Shown: positions 15,796 to 24,576, numbered from the stretch's first letter. The stretch is 34,179 nt of DNA from Eubacteriales bacterium (GCA_030536255.1 JAUNQI010000005.1:1-34179); one strand, 5' to 3'. A program made the numbers and translations. The notes: generated by a model not told the origin, from the letters alone.

Positions 15796-15806
15796 CCTCT
15801 TTCCTT

Positions 15807-17720
15807 TTATTTATCAAACAATGTACTGATCAGAGACTTGGAAGCCACTCTGCTCGAATTCAGGATTGTGATCAGGGCTGCGGCAATATCAGCAATAATC
15901 GCCATCCAGATGTTACAGTAGCCGATCATACTGAAAAAAATGACCAATGCTTTGATAATAAACGCAAAAATTGCATTTTCAAAGGCAATCTGACTGATTC
16001 TTGTACTTATTTGAAGAATTCCGCATATCCCGCCAAGAAGATGCGGCAATACGACTGCATCCGCATTGTACAGCTCATCCCCTGCCAGGATCACAGTATC
16101 GTCGCTTTCTGTAGTCACATTCCTGTCCGACGTGAGGATCAGCTTTTTCGTACGGTCAGAATTGCAGATATCCCAAATCAGAGAATTTTTATCTTCCGCA
16201 GATGTGCCTGCGTAAACAACGTCAAATCCGTTGACTTCGGCAAAATCAGATATTTCTTCAGAGTTCTGTTCCGTAATCAGGATACATTTATTGATCCCGC
16301 TGAGACGAAGCTCATGCAGTACGTCGGAGATATCATCGGTAATATCCGAGGAAAGCACGACAGCCCCGCCGTATCGACCGGAAAGAAACAGATAATAAGA
16401 AATACCTTCTTCGCTTTCAGCGTCATCCGGAAGCGTGTATCCCCTGCTCTCAACGAACTGCCTGATCCCGAATACCGCATCACAATTGCTGATCGTTGCA
16501 GAAACGCCTCCCGGAGCTTCAGAAAATCCGGTTACAAGTGTGGGATCAAAATCAAATTCAAACGAGTCCAGGATCGTACGGGCAAACGCCTGACCGGAAT
16601 CATAGATAATATGACCGATCAGCATCCTGAACGTTTTATCGTCAAGTACGTCGGAATGCGTCGAAAGGACCTCCGGCTCAGGAGCGCTGAATAGCCCGGA
16701 TTTATCAAAAACAAACGTTTTAACATCCTTTGTTTTTTCAAGGGCATATGCGTTTTTGAAAATAACACCGCTTGCCGCCGATGCACATTGGGCAAATCGC
16801 CCGATAGACGGCATGGAGATCAAAACCGACGTAGAAGTACAAACAAGAATAATTGTAATTGCTCTGTGAACGGTAACGATCGTTCTGTAATAAGAGATCA
16901 CCGGCAGCAATACCGCATAGACCACGGCAATCAGGATGCCCGCTGTAAGCAGAGGACCTATGCTCCTGCTCATCACACTCTCCGTATAGAGATAATCCGA
17001 ATCGTTTTTCTCAATGACGGAATGCGCAAGAGAAACTGCCTGCTCTTCCCTGCTGTCTATCATCCGGAAAGCAGAGACGTTCATTTTTTCCCTCAGGAAA
17101 TCCGTCAGAAGCTTACCGATGGGAGCAAGGATCATCAGAGCCGCACCCTCCATAGGAAATCCGATGATAAAAGCCGCAATTGTAACTGCGGAAATGATTA
17201 CTGACGCGTCAGAAATATTTCTGTATATAACTGAACGGAATGCCTTTTGAAAAACATCATAACCGGCAACAGCAGCTGAGAGAATCAGAAGTACCGTGGA
17301 AAGCGAGGATAAGCTGCCGAATAAAACGGCGGCAGCGAACATCAGAGATGCCGCTGCCAGCCTGATCAGCAGAAAGATCCTGCGGACTGACGGAGAAATA
17401 CGGTTTCGAAGCTTCTTTCCGTTCTCTTGTTCCGACGGTAAATCCGGAGTCCCCTCTTCGGAGACATCATCTGCCGGTTCATTGTATTCGGATACGTTCC
17501 CGGGTGTTCTGTCTGGAGCCGTATAGACGGGAATGGATTCTTCCGGTGCAGCACTCACGGAAGAAGGATCTTCCGTAAGAAGCTGCTGCCAGTTTGGTTC
17601 CTGAACACGGGAATAGTATTCGGAAGTTTTATGCGTCTGCAGCTTTTTCAGCCGCTCAGCCTGATTAAGACGTTTTTTCGGCGGTTCCATTTTTACAAAG
17701 AAGGAACTGCTTTTTTTCAC
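15807..17720 (-). CDS. Degenerate P1B-type ATPase-like membrane protein (probable pseudoenzyme)
   Basis: A 637-aa protein with a 110-residue charged, Pro/Glu-rich cytosolic N-terminus in place of a metal-binding domain. Helices follow at about 113-158, 171-205, 255-280 and 285-305, then a P/N-domain-like region and two C-terminal helices (581-620). The P1B plan is clear: SGVIFKNAYALEKTKDVKTFVFDKSG (318-342) aligns with the family's phosphorylation region, and 581-624 with its last helices. The motifs are broken: CPC is CTS (294-296), DKTGT is DKSGL (339-343), the TGE actuator domain is missing (about 50 residues between helices), the HP motif reads SGQAFA, TGDN reads TEQN (483-486) and GDGxND reads GDELYN (548-553). 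The start is GTG with GAGGTGA 4 nt upstream. It lies 37 nt after fba. Pumping is very unlikely. Confidence 0.75.
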   Translation of the reverse strand: MKKSSSFFVKMEPPKKRLNQAERLKKLQTHKTSEYYSRVQEPNWQQLLTEDPSSVSAAPEESIPVYTAPDRTPGNVSEYNEPADDVSEEGTPDLPSEQENGKKLRNRISPSVRRIFLLIRLAAASLMFAAAVLFGSLSSLSTVLLILSAAVAGYDVFQKAFRSVIYRNISDASVIISAVTIAAFIIGFPMEGAALMILAPIGKLLTDFLREKMNVSAFRMIDSREEQAVSLAHSVIEKNDSDYLYTESVMSRSIGPLLTAGILIAVVYAVLLPVISYYRTIVTVHRAITIILVCTSTSVLISMPSIGRFAQCASAASGVIFKNAYALEKTKDVKTFVFDKSGLFSAPEPEVLSTHSDVLDDKTFRMLIGHIIYDSGQAFARTILDSFEFDFDPTLVTGFSEAPGGVSATISNCDAVFGIRQFVESRGYTLPDDAESEEGISYYLFLSGRYGGAVVLSSDITDDISDVLHELRLSGINKCILITEQNSEEISDFAEVNGFDVVYAGTSAEDKNSLIWDICNSDRTKKLILTSDRNVTTESDDTVILAGDELYNADAVVLPHLLGGICGILQISTRISQIAFENAIFAFIIKALVIFFSMIGYCNIWMAIIADIAAALITILNSSRVASKSLISTLFDK

Positions 17721-17757
17721 AGGTTCACCTCAGACTGAATAAACAGTTTCGGAGAAA

Positions 17758-18693
17758 TTAAGCCTTGCCGTTGCAGCCGAGAACATCAACGAGCTTATGC
17801 TTGACCATAGCCTTGATTGCCTCACGGCCGGGTCCGAGGTACTCACGGGGATCGAACTTCTCGGGATGCTCAGCAAAGAACTGACGGATGGAAGCGGTAA
17901 GAGCAAGACGAAGGTCGGAGTCGATATTGATCTTGCAGACTGCCATGGAAGCTGCCTGACGGAGCTGATCTTCGGGAACACCGATAGCACCGGGCATATT
18001 TCCGCCGTACTTGTTGATCAGTTCAACAAACTCCTGAGGAACGCTGGAGGAACCGTGAAGAACGATCGGGAAATTCGGGAGACGCTTCTCAACCTCTTCG
18101 AGAATGTCGAAGCGGAGCTGGGGCTTTGTGCCGGGTTTGAACTTGTATGCGCCATGGCTGGTGCCGATTGCGATTGCAAGGGAGTCACAGCCGGTCTTCT
18201 CAACGAATTCCTGTACGTCTTCGGGACGGGTGTAGGAGCTGTCTTCTGCGGAGACCTGTACTTCATCCTCAATGCCTGCGAGGGTACCGAGCTCAGCTTC
18301 AACAACAACGCCGTGATCGTGAGCATACTCAACGACCTGCTTTGTGATAGCAATGTTCTCTGCAAAGGACTTGGAGGAAGCGTCGATCATAACGGAGGTA
18401 AATCCGCCGTCAATGCAGCTCTTGCAAAGCTCGAAGCTGTCGCCGTGGTCAAGGTGAAGAGCAATAGGAAGATCGGTCTCCTGAATTGCTGCTTCAACGA
18501 GCTTAATAAGATAGGTATGATTTGCATACTTGCGGGCACCCTTGGATACCTGAAGGATCAGAGGAGCCTGCTCTTCTTTTGCAGCCTCAGTAATACCCTG
18601 AACGATTTCCATGTTATTGACGTTGAATGCGCCGATAGCATAGCCGCCCTTATATGCCTTGTCGAACATCTCTTTTGTTGTTACGAGTGCCAT
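17758..18693 (-). CDS. fba: Class II fructose-1,6-bisphosphate aldolase
   Basis: A 311-aa zinc-dependent aldolase that splits fructose 1,6-bisphosphate into dihydroxyacetone phosphate and glyceraldehyde 3-phosphate. Family motifs are GAFNVNN (21-27), ALHLDHGDS (78-86, catalytic Asp82 and zinc ligand His83), VMIDAS, VVEAELG, the zinc-ligand block GTSHGAYKF, VLHGSSS and the phosphate-binding KINIDSDLR near 255. AAAGGAG lies 7 nt before the ATG. Only 47 bp separate it from pfp upstream on the same strand, so the two consecutive glycolytic steps are likely one transcript. Strong codon bias fits a highly expressed glycolytic gene. Confidence 0.97.
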   Translation of the reverse strand: MALVTTKEMFDKAYKGGYAIGAFNVNNMEIVQGITEAAKEEQAPLILQVSKGARKYANHTYLIKLVEAAIQETDLPIALHLDHGDSFELCKSCIDGGFTSVMIDASSKSFAENIAITKQVVEYAHDHGVVVEAELGTLAGIEDEVQVSAEDSSYTRPEDVQEFVEKTGCDSLAIAIGTSHGAYKFKPGTKPQLRFDILEEVEKRLPNFPIVLHGSSSVPQEFVELINKYGGNMPGAIGVPEDQLRQAASMAVCKINIDSDLRLALTASIRQFFAEHPEKFDPREYLGPGREAIKAMVKHKLVDVLGCNGKA

Positions 18694-18740
18694 AGTTTAA
18701 ACTCCTTTATAAATAATATTTAATAAACTGATTGATTCAC

Positions 18741-20399
18741 TCAGGCCTTTTCGAGAGCAAGAGTTCTGGTGGTAAGATCACAGACCTCGGTCGGACCGTA
18801 ATACTGGATCGCACCGGGATACGTAAATGCGGTTTCTACTGCCCATGCTTCTCTGTTTGCTTCAAAGAACTTGAAAGGCTTGCCGTCAAGCTCAACAAGA
18901 GCCTTCCTGATAACGGGCTTGTCTTTTCCGTTGCGGCGCTCAATGTTCATCATCTTGGTGATCGGCATTCCGCCTGCAACCCACTCCTCTGCCGGCTTGG
19001 AAAGGTTGGAGACCTTGGAGAGGTATCCGTTAAAGCCGTACTGGATCAGCATTGCAGCATTGTAACCGAGAGAATAGCAGTAATCCGCGTCAAAGTTGGA
19101 CGGGAATGCGCATCTTCCTTCATAGCCGAAGAAGTGATGCTGTGCGCTGAACTTACCGGTGAAGGTTCCTGCCTTTTTACGCTTGTCAAGCTCTGTCTTA
19201 ACCATAGCGGAGAAGAGCTTTTCAGACTCGATCAGGGAGACCTGAACGTTACCGTGAGGATCTCTCTCGAGGAACAGCTGCTGCTGAATATTCTGAGGAA
19301 GTACAGAGAAAACATCCATAGCGCTCTCGCTGAGGCCGCTCTTGATAAAGGCAAGCTTTGCGGACCAGTTCGGCAGAGCATTGAACTCTTCGGTCTTATT
19401 ACCGGCAAGAAGCTCATTAATCTCTGCAATCAGAGCGGAGAACTCGGGAACAAACTCAACGATTCCTTCAGGAATGATTGCAACACCGAAGTTCATGCCG
19501 TTTGCTGCTCTCTTTTCAACGGAATCCGCAATGGAGGAAGCGATTTCGGAGAGAGACATATTCTTTGCGGCAACTTCTTCACCGATCAGGCAGATGTTGG
19601 GCTGCGTCTCAAGAGCACACTCAAGAGCAACGTGAGAAGCGGAACGGCCCATGACCTTAATGAAGTGCCAGTACTTCTTTGCGGAGTTGGCATCTCTTTC
19701 AATGTTGCCGATCAGCTCACTGAAGGTCTTTGTTGCGGTATCAAAACCAAAGGAGCATTCAATATCCTCATTCTTGAGGTCGCCGTCGATCGTCTTCGGG
19801 CAGCCAATCACCTGAACGCCGGCTTCGTGAGCTGCAAAGTACTCAGCCAGAACAGCTGCGTTGGTATTGGAGTCATCTCCGCCGATAATGGTAATCGCCG
19901 TAATGCCGTGCTTTTTGCAGACTTCCGTAACGATAGCAAACTGCTCTTCCGTCTCGAGCTTTGTTCTGCCGGAACCGATGATATCGAATCCGCCGGTGTT
20001 TCTGTATGCATTGATGAATTCATCATCAAAGACCACATAATCATCTTCTACGAGGCCGCTGGGACCGCCCTTGAAGCCGTACAGCTCATTCTCGGGGTTG
20101 ATTGCTTTCAGAGCATCGTAAAGACCGCAGATAACGTTATGTCCGCCAGGTGCCTGACCGCCGGAAAGGATCACGCCGACGACCTGCTTTTTTACAGCGG
20201 AAGTATTGGTTCCCTTTTCAAAGGTGATTTCATTTTTACCATAGGTATTGGGGAAAAGAGCCTTGATCTTTTCCTGATCGGCAACGCTCTGAGTAGGAGC
20301 GCCTTCCTTCACGGAAATATCAGCAATACCGTTTCTGAGCATTCCGGGAAGCTTCGGGGAATAGCCGTATCTAGCTTTATTAAGAGGCGAAAGATTCAT
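18741..20399 (-). CDS. pfp: Diphosphate-fructose-6-phosphate 1-phosphotransferase (PPi-PFK, long form)
   Basis: A 552-aa enzyme that phosphorylates fructose 6-phosphate with pyrophosphate instead of ATP, a reversible step. Motifs are [12 protein letters not shown] (near 76-87), [12 protein letters not shown] (near 163-174, where the Asp after GGD marks PPi use), [10 protein letters not shown] and [11 protein letters not shown], with GEEVAA following. The length fits the long PFP subfamily. AAAGGAG is 8 nt before the ATG, and a good promoter lies upstream. It is placed between the PTS genes and fba, so uptake, phosphorylation and cleavage of sugar follow in gene order. Using PPi saves ATP, common in fermentative Clostridia. 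Confidence 0.96.
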   Translation of the reverse strand: MNLSPLNKARYGYSPKLPGMLRNGIADISVKEGAPTQSVADQEKIKALFPNTYGKNEITFEKGTNTSAVKKQVVGVILSGGQAPGGHNVICGLYDALKAINPENELYGFKGGPSGLVEDDYVVFDDEFINAYRNTGGFDIIGSGRTKLETEEQFAIVTEVCKKHGITAITIIGGDDSNTNAAVLAEYFAAHEAGVQVIGCPKTIDGDLKNEDIECSFGFDTATKTFSELIGNIERDANSAKKYWHFIKVMGRSASHVALECALETQPNICLIGEEVAAKNMSLSEIASSIADSVEKRAANGMNFGVAIIPEGIVEFVPEFSALIAEINELLAGNKTEEFNALPNWSAKLAFIKSGLSESAMDVFSVLPQNIQQQLFLERDPHGNVQVSLIESEKLFSAMVKTELDKRKKAGTFTGKFSAQHHFFGYEGRCAFPSNFDADYCYSLGYNAAMLIQYGFNGYLSKVSNLSKPAEEWVAGGMPITKMMNIERRNGKDKPVIRKALVELDGKPFKFFEANREAWAVETAFTYPGAIQYYGPTEVCDLTTRTLALEKA

Positions 20400-20460
20400 T
20401 ATTACACTCCTTTATTAATACTGCTTTTTGAATATACGCCGTGATTTTCCAAACAGTTTG

Positions 20461-20489
20461 ATTTTATCACACGGAATGGTTTAATTCAA
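20461..20489 (-). promoter_or_regulatory. Promoter of the pfp-fba transcript
   Basis: Minus strand TTGAAT (20484-20489), 17 bp, TAAAAT (20461-20466), with TG one base before the -10 giving an extended -10. The leader is about 55 nt. The T-rich run near 20521-20528, just upstream, may end the PTS transcript. Confidence 0.7.
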
Positions 20490-20573
20490 GGAATATATTA
20501 ACTCCGGTCACCAAAAAGATAAAAAAAACGAAAGAGAAAGAAGCATTTTTTCGGCAGAATGCATGAACAGAGA

Positions 20574-22571
20574 TCACTTGTTCAGTGCGATTACGACAAT
20601 TATCGGGGATAGTCCCTCATTCTTAATCATCTCAAGATCAGCTTCCATTATATGCTGACCTTTCTTCACCTGTTCACCGATTTTGACATGATGAATAAAC
20701 GCTTTGGATTTCAGACTGACGGTGTTGATTCCTACATGGAGGAGGATATTCATCCCGGTGTCTGCTTTAATGGTCATCGCATGTCCGGTCTCGGCAATGG
20801 CAATGACGGTTCCGTTCACAGGAGAGTAAACACTTCCGTTCGACGGCAGAATACCGAAGCACTCTCCCATCGTTCCGTCTGCAAAAACAGGATCGGGAAT
20901 ATCCGGCATAGGAATCAGCAATCCGTCAGCAGGGGCAAATACCATGGAGAAGCGATTCTGGTTTTCCAGCCGCTTCTTTTCTTCCATCTGCTTCTCTGCT
21001 TCTGACGCCTGAATTCTGATGTCTCTGACTTTCCGAACGGCAACAGAAAGCTCATCCACACCGAGCTCTATCAGTCTACTCACTGCCTCAGAATCAGCCG
21101 CAAGCTGTCCGCAAACACCGGTTTCTATGCCGTGTTTATGCCCTCCGTCTGCAGTCATTCCAATCAGTCTGAAAACAGACTCATGATGCGGCATAAAATA
21201 TCTGTCAAGTCCCTGCGCTTCTCTGTCAAGAGCAATCGTATACTGCGTCAGATCGTTTGTTCCTATACTGAAAAAATCTGCCTTCTCCGCCAATTCTTCC
21301 GCGCAAAGTGCGGCGGCAGGAGTTTCCACCATGATCCCGATTGGCGGGATCTTATATTCTATCCCCTGCATACTGAGCTCCTCAGCAGCATCCCGGACTC
21401 TCTCTTTCGCTTCGTCTATCTCCCACGGTGAAGCTATCATCGGGAACATTATTTTTAAATTGCCTTTCACACCTGCCCGGAGAAGCGCACGAAGCTGAAT
21501 CTTGAATAATTCCTTCTTTTCCAGTGAAACTCTTACACCTCTAAGTCCAAGCGCAGGGTTGAATTCGTCAGGAAGTTCAAGCCAGCGCGGCTTTTTATCG
21601 GAGCCAATATCCATTGTCCGGATAATTACTTCCTTATCCCCCATCGCTTCCAGAACAGAGCTGTATGCCGCATACTGTTCTTCTTCTGTAGGAAGCGTGT
21701 CCCTATTCAGAAACAGAAATTCTGTGCGGAAAAGCCCGACCCCGTCTGCGTCAGATTTCAAAAGCTCATCAATATCCCGGGGCCCTTCTATGTTGGCATA
21801 AATCTTAATTTTTGATTGCGGAGGAAGTTCTTCCTTAAATTTTTCCGAGGCAGTCTTTTTATATCCGGCCTGCTTCATTCTTCGTAATGCGTTAGCCCTC
21901 ATCTCTTCGTCAGGGTCCGTAATCACGGTTCCGGTCTCACCATCTAGAATGATGAATCCGGCATTACGTGCTTCGTTTACGGCGTCACTGTTTCCATAAA
22001 GATAAGGAATGCTGATATTACTGGCAATAATAGAAGCATGTGAATTGGGCGAACCTTTATCGGTCAGTAATCCGCCTAGGAAACGCTCATCGATAGAGCC
22101 TAGCTGAGCTGGGCTTATTTCAGGAGCACATATAGCGGAGCATTTAGCCGGTGAGCCGTTTATACCGCATAGAACAGATATCAACTGATTAGCCACGCCG
22201 AGGATATCGTCTTTCCTTGAGCGAATGTACTCGGAATCCACACTGCCTAAAGCTTCTGAAAACTCTTGTGCAGCTTTCATTACAGCAGCAGGTGCATTAA
22301 GCTGAAAACTCCGGATGTTATTCTCGATTCTGCCCCTGAAAACATCATCATTCAGAATTGAAAGCACGGTTTCACAGATTTCCGCATTATTTCCGGAGAT
22401 ATTATTCTGTCGGATGGTATTTACGAATAGATTCTCTGCATGCTGAAGCTTTTCTATTTCGGATTCTGTATCGGTGATTAAGTTGTTTTCACTTTGTGAA
22501 ACAGGGAAAAAACAGAATACGGGACCGGCAAAGAAGCCTTTCTGGGCAACGCTGCATTTAAACTCTTTCAT
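20574..22571 (-). CDS. ptsI: PTS enzyme I fused to a glucose-type EIIA domain
   Basis: A 665-aa fusion. Residues 1-540 are enzyme I: H178 in GSPNSHASII is the PEP-phosphorylated histidine, followed by the ADGVGLFRTEFLFLNR block (275-290), FSIGTNDLTQYTIALDR (434-450) and GVCGQL with C487. Residues 541-665 are an EIIA(Glc)/Crr-type domain: FAPADG, IPDPVFADGTMGE, then H597 (TGHAMTI) and H612 (LLHVGINTV), the two active-site histidines. The ATG at 22571 is chosen because AAGGGG lies 7 nt upstream; an in-frame TTG overlapping the previous stop would be an alternative. It starts 14 nt after the EIIB-EIIC-HPr gene. The protein would accept phosphate from PEP, pass it to HPr on the partner, then receive it back on EIIA. 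Confidence 0.93.
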   Translation of the reverse strand: MKEFKCSVAQKGFFAGPVFCFFPVSQSENNLITDTESEIEKLQHAENLFVNTIRQNNISGNNAEICETVLSILNDDVFRGRIENNIRSFQLNAPAAVMKAAQEFSEALGSVDSEYIRSRKDDILGVANQLISVLCGINGSPAKCSAICAPEISPAQLGSIDERFLGGLLTDKGSPNSHASIIASNISIPYLYGNSDAVNEARNAGFIILDGETGTVITDPDEEMRANALRRMKQAGYKKTASEKFKEELPPQSKIKIYANIEGPRDIDELLKSDADGVGLFRTEFLFLNRDTLPTEEEQYAAYSSVLEAMGDKEVIIRTMDIGSDKKPRWLELPDEFNPALGLRGVRVSLEKKELFKIQLRALLRAGVKGNLKIMFPMIASPWEIDEAKERVRDAAEELSMQGIEYKIPPIGIMVETPAAALCAEELAEKADFFSIGTNDLTQYTIALDREAQGLDRYFMPHHESVFRLIGMTADGGHKHGIETGVCGQLAADSEAVSRLIELGVDELSVAVRKVRDIRIQASEAEKQMEEKKRLENQNRFSMVFAPADGLLIPMPDIPDPVFADGTMGECFGILPSNGSVYSPVNGTVIAIAETGHAMTIKADTGMNILLHVGINTVSLKSKAFIHHVKIGEQVKKGQHIMEADLEMIKNEGLSPIIVVIALNK

Positions 22572-22585
22572 TGCAGATTCCCCTT

Positions 22586-24406
22586 TCAAAGCATTTCAAC
22601 CATAAACTGCTGGAGTAATTCAGCAGCCTTTTCTGCATTGGTTCCTCTTATGCTTACTTCCAGGCGGCTGCCCTGACATGCGCCAAGCATCATCAGCTCC
22701 AGAATACTTTTCCCGGAGGCTGATTTTTCACCGTTCCTCACAGTTACCTCACAGCCGGTCTCAGCAACAAGCTTTGACAGCTCTCCCGCAGGTCTTGCAT
22801 GTATGCCCGCAGGGTCTTTGATAATATACTCAAATGTTCTCATTCTGCCAAATTCAAACGGAACAGGTTCACCATGACGGATCGTTTTATATAAATGATT
22901 TCTGTTTTCTTCGACTAAATCCATAGAATCCGACGAAGAAGCTTCTTCTGCAGGAAGTGGTATTCCCCCGAGCGCTCCGGCAATTTCCTTTTCCGTTATC
23001 ACAGCATTTGTGATAACAAAACTCATAATGTAGGATAGAATCAGACCGATAAGGTACATCAGCATGCTGCTTACCGTTCCATTCGGCCCTGCGGTCATAA
23101 CAAATATCCCCAACAGTCCTGAGGGGCCCCACGTGGTGGACGCCACCTGGAAAAGCATGACAAAAGCACCACCAAACCCCGCACCGATTCCGGCAGTGAT
23201 GAACGGGCGCCCCATAGGCAATGTAACCCCGTATATCAGAGGTTCTCCGACACCTAAAAAACCTGCCGGAAGGGATCCGTTTATTACAGAGCAGAGCTGT
23301 CTGTGATTTATCTTCCTTGCTTTCCGATGTAAAGCAATAGCGGCTCCTACCTGACCGGCTCCCGCCATTGCCAGTGCGGGATAAAGCGTAATAAATCCAA
23401 GTTCCTGCAGCTGGACCGTATACAGTGCCACCAGACCGTGATGCATACCGGAGGCAACAAGCGGGAGAAAAAGCGCAGATGCGGCATAACCGACGATCAT
23501 ACGGACGATTGCACTTTCCGACATACACGCCTTGCTGAAAACCCAGACGATTGCATTCGAAACATATCCCAATGCAGGCATAATGACCAGAATGTACGGT
23601 ACACAGCAGATCAGCAGCGTCAGTAAAGGAGTTAACACAATATCAATGCTCGCAGGCATTTTTCTCCGTATCTTTTTTTCAACGACAGACAATACAAAAA
23701 CACCGCAGATAACAGCCAAAACGCCTCCTTTTCCACTTCTTAAAACAGACTGAAGAGGAGCATCGGCATTATAAAGACCAAGTACTTGCGAAATGGAGTC
23801 TATTTGTGAAAGAGAAGTGATCATACCCAGCATTCCGCCGAGTATGGGCGTAGCACCAAAACGCTCCGCCGCCCGATAACCTGCCCACGCAGTTATATAG
23901 GTCATAAAAGATACGTTTATCACCGTAAGCAGAGTATGTATCAGATACCATATGTTTTTTTCTTCATACTCCGGAACAATCTGAGTAATCAGCGAAGCAA
24001 ATCCTGCACAAAGTCCCGCCGAAATAATTCCCGGAATCAAAGGAACAAATATATCACCGATAATTTTCAGCAGTACTTTTATCCTGCTGTTTTTCTGTCC
24101 TGCTTTCATTGCTGCCTTCGTATCTTTCCAGTCATAACTTTCAACGGATGCAGCGGAATATCCCATTTCATGACAGATATCCGCAAACCGTCTGCTGTTT
24201 CCCGGTCCTACGACGACCTCATAGGAAAAATTTCTGTCATGTACAAGGCCGAGGACTTTCTCGGTGGTCTTTAACTTCTTCTCATCGACACGTTCCTCTT
24301 TTTTGACTGTAACGCGAAGTCTTGTCATACAGTTGGTAACGGAAAGAACATTCTCCCTTCCACCGAGACAAGACAATATATTTTCTACGATCTGTCTGTT
24401 TTCCAT
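22586..24406 (-). CDS. PTS EIIB-EIIC-HPr fusion, MurP-like
   Basis: A 606-aa membrane protein with three PTS domains. EIIB (1-85) carries the phosphocysteine C26 in TNCMTRLRVTV. EIIC (about 110-470) has about ten helices and strongly recalls E. coli MurP in FVPLIPG (120-126), AMAGAGQVGAAIAL (346-359), LGVGEPLIYGVTLP (384-397) and WGPSGLLG (426-433), so N-acetylmuramate or a related sugar is the best substrate guess. After a linker, HPr (about 522-606) has H536 (GIHARPA) and S567, which falls exactly 31 residues later, as His15 and Ser46 do in free HPr. AGGTG is 8 nt before the ATG. No MurNAc-6-phosphate etherase (murQ) is near, which weakens the substrate call. Confidence 0.92.
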   Translation of the reverse strand: MENRQIVENILSCLGGRENVLSVTNCMTRLRVTVKKEERVDEKKLKTTEKVLGLVHDRNFSYEVVVGPGNSRRFADICHEMGYSAASVESYDWKDTKAAMKAGQKNSRIKVLLKIIGDIFVPLIPGIISAGLCAGFASLITQIVPEYEEKNIWYLIHTLLTVINVSFMTYITAWAGYRAAERFGATPILGGMLGMITSLSQIDSISQVLGLYNADAPLQSVLRSGKGGVLAVICGVFVLSVVEKKIRRKMPASIDIVLTPLLTLLICCVPYILVIMPALGYVSNAIVWVFSKACMSESAIVRMIVGYAASALFLPLVASGMHHGLVALYTVQLQELGFITLYPALAMAGAGQVGAAIALHRKARKINHRQLCSVINGSLPAGFLGVGEPLIYGVTLPMGRPFITAGIGAGFGGAFVMLFQVASTTWGPSGLLGIFVMTAGPNGTVSSMLMYLIGLILSYIMSFVITNAVITEKEIAGALGGIPLPAEEASSSDSMDLVEENRNHLYKTIRHGEPVPFEFGRMRTFEYIIKDPAGIHARPAGELSKLVAETGCEVTVRNGEKSASGKSILELMMLGACQGSRLEVSIRGTNAEKAAELLQQFMVEML

Positions 24407-24454
24407 ACTTTTGACACCTGATCCTGTATTTTTATAAGATCAACGAAAATGAGA

Positions 24455-24485
24455 AAAGCCAGCTTACAGACCGTAAACTGACTTT
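24455..24485 (-). terminator. Terminator after tRNA-Arg
   Basis: A 13-bp stem with two wobble pairs (24455-24467 with 24473-24485), 5-nt loop, followed on the minus strand by TCTCATTTTC. It begins 1-2 nt after the CCA end, so the tRNA is probably a single-gene transcript and the PTS genes need a separate start. Confidence 0.7.
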
Positions 24486-24486
24486 C

Positions 24487-24563
24487 TGGCACCCATGGGG
24501 GGATTCGAACCTCTGGCCTGCCGCTTAGGAGGCGGCCGCTCTATCCTGCTGAGCTACATGGGC
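24487..24563 (-). tRNA. tRNA-Arg, anticodon CCT
   Basis: A 77-nt cloverleaf with encoded CCA. Acceptor GCCCATG/CATGGGT (one G-U pair), D arm GCTC/GAGC, anticodon stem GCCGC/GCGGC with loop CTCCTAA, so anticodon CCT reading AGG. The D arm AGCAGGATA and TTCGAAT loop are normal. The T stem is AGAGG against CCCCC, with A-C mismatches at two of five positions, where CCTCT would be expected. It could be a weakened or mutated gene. Confidence 0.88.
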
Positions 24564-24576
24564 ATAAATCTTGTGT

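Larger units (their letters stand above)
15333..15806. other. 474-bp AT-rich intergenic gap with several inverted repeats
   Basis: No convincing gene on either strand. It contains a candidate recombinase-gene promoter (15360-15388), a 9-bp inverted repeat (15518-15549), a TGTTAACATAA stretch (15478-15488) resembling one Xer half-site, a long A/T hairpin (15683-15724) and the terminator of the next minus-strand gene (15766-15795). Confidence 0.6.

Noticed and set aside
18732..20444. Long plus-strand open frame opposite pfp
   Set aside because: The minus strand encodes an unmistakable phosphofructokinase; the opposite frame is a codon-bias artefact.
20539..20562. Weak hairpin downstream of the EI-EIIA gene as a terminator
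   Set aside because: The stem is only about 5 bp (GCATT/AATGC) although T-rich sequence follows; too weak to list.
24431..24436. TATAAA as a -10 box for the PTS genes
   Set aside because: No -35 match at 15-19 bp; the spot would be within the tRNA terminator. A promoter must exist but I could not place it.
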